From contig JAMCZD010000510.1 in the NCBI GenBank assembly GCA_023473405.1, positions 1 to 10,415 of the forward strand: DNA of 10,415 nt, read 5' to 3'. Below the pieces are notes generated by a model, which worked only from the letters and a program-made list of their open reading frames with translations, was not told the origin of the DNA and did not search any database. The DNA comes from Candidatus Omnitrophota bacterium. GTDB taxonomy: Bacteria; Verrucomicrobiota; Verrucomicrobiia; Limisphaerales; UBA1319. Below are positions 6,406 through 10,415 of this stretch, piece after piece. How positions within the stretch are numbered: the stretch's first letter is position 1; each line of letters begins with the position of its first letter. The position numbers and the translations under genes are program-made.

Positions 6406-7841
6406 GCGACTATCTCTCCAGGCCCATTTTCCCGATCCCGATAGACTGGTCACAAACGACCGCCAAGACCTTTTCCTATGATCTCCACGAATTGCTTCTC
6501 GGCTTTGCAGCCCCGCGCCATGAACCGCTCCAGGACTTCACCATTGCCGGAATTCAGTTCTCGGTCTGGCTCAATGATGAATCCGAGATCATGGACTTCG
6601 AGGACTTCGTTGACGGTCTCAAGGGCCGGCTCACCGGCTTCTGGCTACCCTCGCCTTTCACGACCTGTTCAGTCAATGCCGGCGTAGACGCTTCTTCGTT
6701 TACGATTGCCGACCAGAACTGGACCGACTGGTATTCGGATGCCGCCAGCGCATACCTGGTATTCACGAAGGCAGGCGCCACCACGCAATACGCCAAGATC
6801 AGCAAGATCGAGGACAACGGTGACGGCACTGAAATCGTCACGCTCGACTCAGGTCTGGCGAATGCGGTGGACCCGAGCTGGTCCGTCAATCGCCTCCTTT
6901 ACGTCCGGCTCGCATCCGACGACATCGAGTTCGATTTTGTTGCCGACAATCGAGCGGCGGTCCCGCTGCGAGTCATCGAGTTGACCAAAGAGTATGCGGC
7001 CATCGAGACCGGACAGCAGCCAGTCTATCTCTATGAATTCTCCCTAGCCACTTCGCCGGCGATCTATTGGCGGTTCACCAGCCTCAACCAGGACGTGACC
7101 AGTAGCGGAGTGGCATTCCTCACGGCTCCGATCGACCATGGCGGCCATAGCCAATCGCTGTCGCAAGGCCAATCTTCCGTGACGCTGGAGGCATGGTACG
7201 AAGAAGGCAATCCGCTCACCCGCTTCCTGCCCTATCATCCTTCAATGCCCCTTTGGCTCACGATTTACGAGATCGACTATGCTACCCCTGACACCCGAAC
7301 CACCATTTGGAAGGGCCTGGTCGAAACTGTGAAGCTCAAAGGCCGGCACATCACCGCCGAATGCCAAGCAATCGTTGCGGCCCTGGGCCGGACCTTCCCG
7401 CGCTTCTTCATTCAGCCTCATTGCAACTATGCTTTGTTCAGCACCTCGTGCGGCATACTCACGACCAACTATCAGGCCACAGGCGCGATCAAATCCATTT
7501 CGGGCCGGTCGATCACGGTTGAAGGCATCACCGAAGCCTGGGCCGAAAATTACGCCGCATTGGGGTGGCTTCAGGTGGGGGCTGGCCAATATCTGGAGAT
7601 TCGGAACATCGAAACCTCGACGGCGGTATCGGGCGGCGAAATGACCGTCCAGGTGGACTATGCGCTGGCTGACGCTGAGGTAGGCGACAGCATCACGGTC
7701 TATGCCGGGTGCGACGGCACCGCGGCCACATGCAAAGCCAAGTTCGAGAATTTCAGCCGTTGGGGCGGACACGTCCTGGCACCCTCAAACCTGAGTGTTA
7801 AGGCAATCGAGGCGAACACTTCCACCGGCAACAAGAAATGA
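6402..7841 (+). CDS. Distal-tail / BR0599 (DUF2163-type) hub fusion protein, 479 aa
   Basis: The N-terminal part (residues 1 to about 215) repeats the distal-tail pattern of the upstream gene: PLQDFTIAGIQFSVWLNDES, then FEDFVDGLKGRLTGFWLPSP. The C-terminal part (about 225-479) matches the DUF2163 / Phage_BR0599 hub type: strand-rich, with two cysteine pairs, C341-x8-C350 in HCNYALFSTSCG and C437-x6-C444 in GCDGTAATCKAKFEN, then a WGG-containing end. In lambda gpL and GTA hub proteins the equivalent cysteines hold a [4Fe-4S] cluster; that this protein does so is inference. The hub closes the tail tube and carries the tip complex. A separate-gene arrangement (distal tail, then hub) is more usual, so the fusion is notable. 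It overlaps both neighbours by ATGA. Confidence 0.82.
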   Translation: MSDYLSRPIFPIPIDWSQTTAKTFSYDLHELLLGFAAPRHEPLQDFTIAGIQFSVWLNDESEIMDFEDFVDGLKGRLTGFWLPSPFTTCSVNAGVDASSFTIADQNWTDWYSDAASAYLVFTKAGATTQYAKISKIEDNGDGTEIVTLDSGLANAVDPSWSVNRLLYVRLASDDIEFDFVADNRAAVPLRVIELTKEYAAIETGQQPVYLYEFSLATSPAIYWRFTSLNQDVTSSGVAFLTAPIDHGGHSQSLSQGQSSVTLEAWYEEGNPLTRFLPYHPSMPLWLTIYEIDYATPDTRTTIWKGLVETVKLKGRHITAECQAIVAALGRTFPRFFIQPHCNYALFSTSCGILTTNYQATGAIKSISGRSITVEGITEAWAENYAALGWLQVGAGQYLEIRNIETSTAVSGGEMTVQVDYALADAEVGDSITVYAGCDGTAATCKAKFENFSRWGGHVLAPSNLSVKAIEANTSTGNKK

Positions 7842-8017
7842 GCAATCCGAATGAATTCCAAAACGCCATCAACAAGCTGCATCGGCTGGCCGTCGCCTGG
7901 GACGAAAGGAAAGCTGAACTCAAAAAGGCCGGAAAGAAGGAAGCCGCCGAGAGCATCAAATTCATGGGCTACTGGTGTCGAATGGCGGCTTGGTTACTGA
8001 AGCAAGATGAATCCTGA
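7838..8017 (+). CDS. Small basic helical protein, 59 aa, unknown
   Basis: The ATG at 7838 overlaps the hub stop (ATGA), and the TGA at 8015-8017 lies 11 bases inside the peptidase gene. The product begins MSNPNEFQNAINKLHRLAVA and is almost entirely helical, with a Lys/Glu-rich middle (ERKAELKKAGKKEAAESI) and an amphipathic aromatic end (KFMGYWCRMAAWLLKQ). No family is recognised. Tight overlap at both ends on the same strand argues that it is a real, translationally coupled gene. It might be an assembly factor or a small partner of the hub or peptidase; this is inference from position. Confidence 0.72.
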   Translation: MSNPNEFQNAINKLHRLAVAWDERKAELKKAGKKEAAESIKFMGYWCRMAAWLLKQDES

Positions 8018-8441
8018 AGTTATCATTCGAGAAGCACAGTCTTGGTTGGCAACGCCATTTCGCGCGCACGCCAAGGTCAAGGGCGACGGTGTGGATTGCG
8101 TGAACCTTGCCCTGGCGATTTATCAGAAGGCGGGCATTCTTCCCGCAGACATCGTTTTCCCTCCGTACCACATCGGCAGCGGGGCACATCTCGACCTATC
8201 CGCCGTGGCTCAATTCGTGATCGCCACCCGGCTATTTAGACTCGCAACCGCGCCATTCAAGACCGGCGACCTCCTGGGCTTCAATTTGGGCAAAGTCATT
8301 CATCACGTCGGCATCTACATCGAGCGCGACAACTTTGTTCATTGCTGCCAGAAGGCGGGCGTAATCTTCAGCCGACTCGACGACCCGACCTGGGGCAAGC
8401 GCCTGCAAGCCGTCTGGCGGCCAATAACCAAGGCATCATGA
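8007..8441 (+). CDS. NlpC/P60-family cell-wall peptidase, 144 aa
   Basis: This is a cysteine peptidase fold that cleaves peptide bonds in peptidoglycan stem peptides. Here it probably opens the cell wall locally during DNA entry, as proposed for GTA gp14 and lambda gpK relatives. The sequence shows the N-terminal IIREAQSWLATPFR helix, the nucleophile in GDGVDCVNLA (C31), the general-base motif VIHHVGIYIE (H100) and a third polar position near NFVHCC (H112). Length fits a single-domain NlpC/P60 tail peptidase, with no signal peptide or transmembrane segment. It starts inside the preceding 59-aa gene and overlaps the next gene by ATGA, in the hub-peptidase-tip order typical of GTA-like tails. 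Confidence 0.92.
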   Translation: MNPEVIIREAQSWLATPFRAHAKVKGDGVDCVNLALAIYQKAGILPADIVFPPYHIGSGAHLDLSAVAQFVIATRLFRLATAPFKTGDLLGFNLGKVIHHVGIYIERDNFVHCCQKAGVIFSRLDDPTWGKRLQAVWRPITKAS

Positions 8442-10415
8442 GTTTCTCATCTGGCAATACCGATTATCCGCAGCCCGGCCAGCAGCCCCTTGGCCTGGCC
8501 CCGGAGCGCCTCGACACAGCGCAACAAGGCCGCGTCCTCCCGGTGGTCTATGGACGGCAACGCATCGGTGTCACCTTCATCACCCAGCCATTCAATCAGG
8601 GCTACCTTGAAGTAAAGCGTGACGCCAAGGATGAGGACATCACCATCGGCTACTACTACTATTGCGCCTTCGCGGCGCTGGTCTGCCATGGTCCAGTCGA
8701 TGCCATCCATGCGATTTACTTCGACGACGTCATGGTCTGGGAAGGTCCGGTCAGCCGGGGCGTTGGCGAGGACTACATCACCATCACCGTCACCGGCTAT
8801 GGCTCATGGCGGTTCTATTGGGGGACCGAGACTCAGACTATCGATCCGCTCTTGGCCACCCTGGCCACCGGCGCGGTCGTTGAGCCCAACGTGGCAGAGG
8901 ACCACCCGGCTTATGCCGGGCAATGCTATTTGGTGTCGCTCAACCAGAACCTGGGCTACAACCGCACGAACGTCCCGAACATCGAGGTAATAGTCTCCCG
9001 CAATCCCGAATTCGCCTGGCTCACGCCGGCGGCCATCGGCAATGACGTCAACCTTGCCAATGCCATCGTCGAGGCCATGACCAATACCCGGTACGGCCTG
9101 GGCCTGGTCGACACCGACCTGGACCAAACAGGCATTGAGGCGACTCGGGCGCAACTGGCCACGGAGGAACTCGGACTTTCCCCGATTATCGACAGGGGCC
9201 AGCCATTCGATCAGGTCCTACTCCAAATACTCGCCTATTTCGACGCCTGGTATGCCTCGACGAACGACGGCAAAATTACCTTGGGCCTGAGTCGGGAAAT
9301 CACGGGCGCTGGATTGCCGGTTATTGACGAGACGTGTTTGACCGACCTTCCCGAGATCGAAATTCCGAGTCCAGCCCTGGCGAAAAACGACATCCGGCTC
9401 TCCTACACCAACAGCCAAGCCGATTACAAGCCGGACGCCCTGGCGGCGAATAGCGCCGGCAACCTGCAGACCCTGGGCAATCCAAACCAGCAGGCCCTTG
9501 ACCGGCCCTGGATCACGACGCACGACCTGGCCGACAAGGTGGCGCGCATCGCGGCCAAGGCCCTGTCCCTGCCGCAGATCACCGGCACGCTCAAAATCCG
9601 CAAGAGCAAGCTCCAGGGCCTTACGCTTGGCGGTGGATTCTACATCACCTATGCCGGCTATGGCCTGACACAACTCCCCTGCCGCTGCACGGCTATCGAC
9701 TACTCCGATCCCCACACTCCCGAGGCAACTATCCAGTTCGAGGTTGACCGCGGCTACCTTTACGCGCAGACCTACACGCCGGCGGCCTACACGCCCCCGC
9801 CGCAGGCCAATCCCTATCCTCACGACTTCACCCAAATCCGGTTGATCGAGATGCCAAGCCAAAACCAGGGCGGCAATGTGTCGCAGAACGACGCCAAATT
9901 CCCCTGCCTGGCCGTCCTGGCATCGAGGCCCACGGCAATGACGATCGCGGCGGCTATTTACGTCGCCCCAGCCGGTGTGCTGGATTACCGCTACGTTACG
10001 ACCATCGGCGCCTTCGCAATCCACGCGACACTCGATAGTGCCATGACGGAGGACGACAACGGCCCTATCTCGATTACGGTAGATTCGGAATTCGATGACA
10101 TGCCCGATGAGATCGACGAGCCCGATCCTACCGGCTTGTACTGGCTCCTATTCGTTGACGACGAGATCATGGCGTTTTGGTCCCCGACTCTGACAGCGCC
10201 CGGTCAGTACACGATCACCATTGACCGCGAGAAGCTCGATACCATCCGAGAAGTTCATGCCGCCGGGGCGGAGATTTACATGATCACATGGGGGCGGCTC
10301 AAGGCGGCATCATTTACGCCACAAATCCCATTCAACCTTGGCGATACCATCAACTGCAAGGCCCAAGCCATTGCCGGTAAGCGGGCGGTGGAACTGGCGG
10401 ACGTCTCCGTCATAT
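8438..10415 (+). CDS. Large tail tip / host-contact protein (GTA gp15-like, Phage-tail_3 type), partial
   Basis: Open from ATG 8438 to the window edge (about 659 residues), with the C-terminus missing. The start MSFSSGNTDYPQPGQQPLG is followed by GRVLPVVYGRQRIG (residues 31-44), the hallmark opening of phage tip attachment proteins. It has a GYYYYCAFAALVCHGPVDAI segment, then FDQVLLQILAYFDAWYAS and, near 350-375, LDRPWITTHDLADKVARIA, typical of the Phage-tail_3 (PF13550) region of GTA gp15-like and lambda J-like proteins. The part after about residue 450 is Pro- and Asp-rich, strand-forming, and less conserved in appearance. It forms the tip below the hub and usually carries the receptor-contacting domains, probably beyond this window. 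The ATG overlaps the peptidase stop by ATGA, with AAGG just upstream. Confidence 0.87.
   Translation, partial: MSFSSGNTDYPQPGQQPLGLAPERLDTAQQGRVLPVVYGRQRIGVTFITQPFNQGYLEVKRDAKDEDITIGYYYYCAFAALVCHGPVDAIHAIYFDDVMVWEGPVSRGVGEDYITITVTGYGSWRFYWGTETQTIDPLLATLATGAVVEPNVAEDHPAYAGQCYLVSLNQNLGYNRTNVPNIEVIVSRNPEFAWLTPAAIGNDVNLANAIVEAMTNTRYGLGLVDTDLDQTGIEATRAQLATEELGLSPIIDRGQPFDQVLLQILAYFDAWYASTNDGKITLGLSREITGAGLPVIDETCLTDLPEIEIPSPALAKNDIRLSYTNSQADYKPDALAANSAGNLQTLGNPNQQALDRPWITTHDLADKVARIAAKALSLPQITGTLKIRKSKLQGLTLGGGFYITYAGYGLTQLPCRCTAIDYSDPHTPEATIQFEVDRGYLYAQTYTPAAYTPPPQANPYPHDFTQIRLIEMPSQNQGGNVSQNDAKFPCLAVLASRPTAMTIAAAIYVAPAGVLDYRYVTTIGAFAIHATLDSAMTEDDNGPISITVDSEFDDMPDEIDEPDPTGLYWLLFVDDEIMAFWSPTLTAPGQYTITIDREKLDTIREVHAAGAEIYMITWGRLKAASFTPQIPFNLGDTINCKAQAIAGKRAVELADVSVI

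Noticed and set aside
9218..10024. Long minus-strand open frame (268 codons) within the tip protein gene
   Set aside because: It is antisense to a well-supported tip protein, and its Arg/Gly/Val-rich product with no recognisable motif is what reverse frames of this GC-rich gene give.

Overview
This window is the tail module of a siphovirus (phage or prophage; a gene-transfer-agent-like derivative is also possible). Its tip genes follow the order known from the Rhodobacter GTA and related siphophages: distal tail protein, DUF2163/BR0599-type iron-sulfur hub, NlpC/P60 peptidase, large host-contact protein. No replication, lysis, integration or host genes are visible, so the host cannot be named. 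The moderately GC-rich coding sequence, GTA-like tip and mostly weak Shine-Dalgarno sites suit many Proteobacteria and several other Gram-negative phyla. No tRNA, rRNA, CRISPR array, IS element, clear promoter or terminator was seen.

Layout. Positions 1-1438 are coded on the minus strand. In transcription order they hold the 3' part of a neck-type gene (1438-1098), a probable tail terminator (1101-673), a small conserved-looking 112-aa protein (669-331) and the 5' part of the tail tube gene (296-1). From 1439 on, coding is on the plus strand: the 3' part of the tail tube gene (1439-2255), the tail assembly chaperone (2259-2633) with a probable -1 frameshift extension to 2899, the tape measure (3086-5461), a distal-tail-like protein (5458-6405), a distal-tail/hub fusion (6402-7841), a 59-aa protein (7838-8017), an NlpC/P60 peptidase (8007-8441) and the tip protein, which runs off the right edge (8438-10415). 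The genes from 5458 onward overlap at every boundary and look like one translationally coupled operon. The only gap of note, 2900-3085, holds a possible minus-strand two-helix membrane protein.

The main anomaly is that the strand switch at 1438/1439 is not a normal divergent gene pair. Bases 1-78 are an exact inverted copy of 1439-1516, and both lie inside the same tail tube gene. Turning 1-1438 around joins the two halves in frame into one 344-aa tube protein and restores an ordinary one-strand tail module. The window therefore records an inversion or chimeric junction. An amplification or assembly artefact is the simplest explanation; a true invertible segment is the more exciting but less likely one.

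How the genes work together: the terminator and neck proteins cap the tail and join it to the head. The chaperone and its frameshifted form coat the tape measure, around which tube subunits polymerise. The distal tail and hub proteins close the tube, and the peptidase and tip protein open the cell wall and contact the host.
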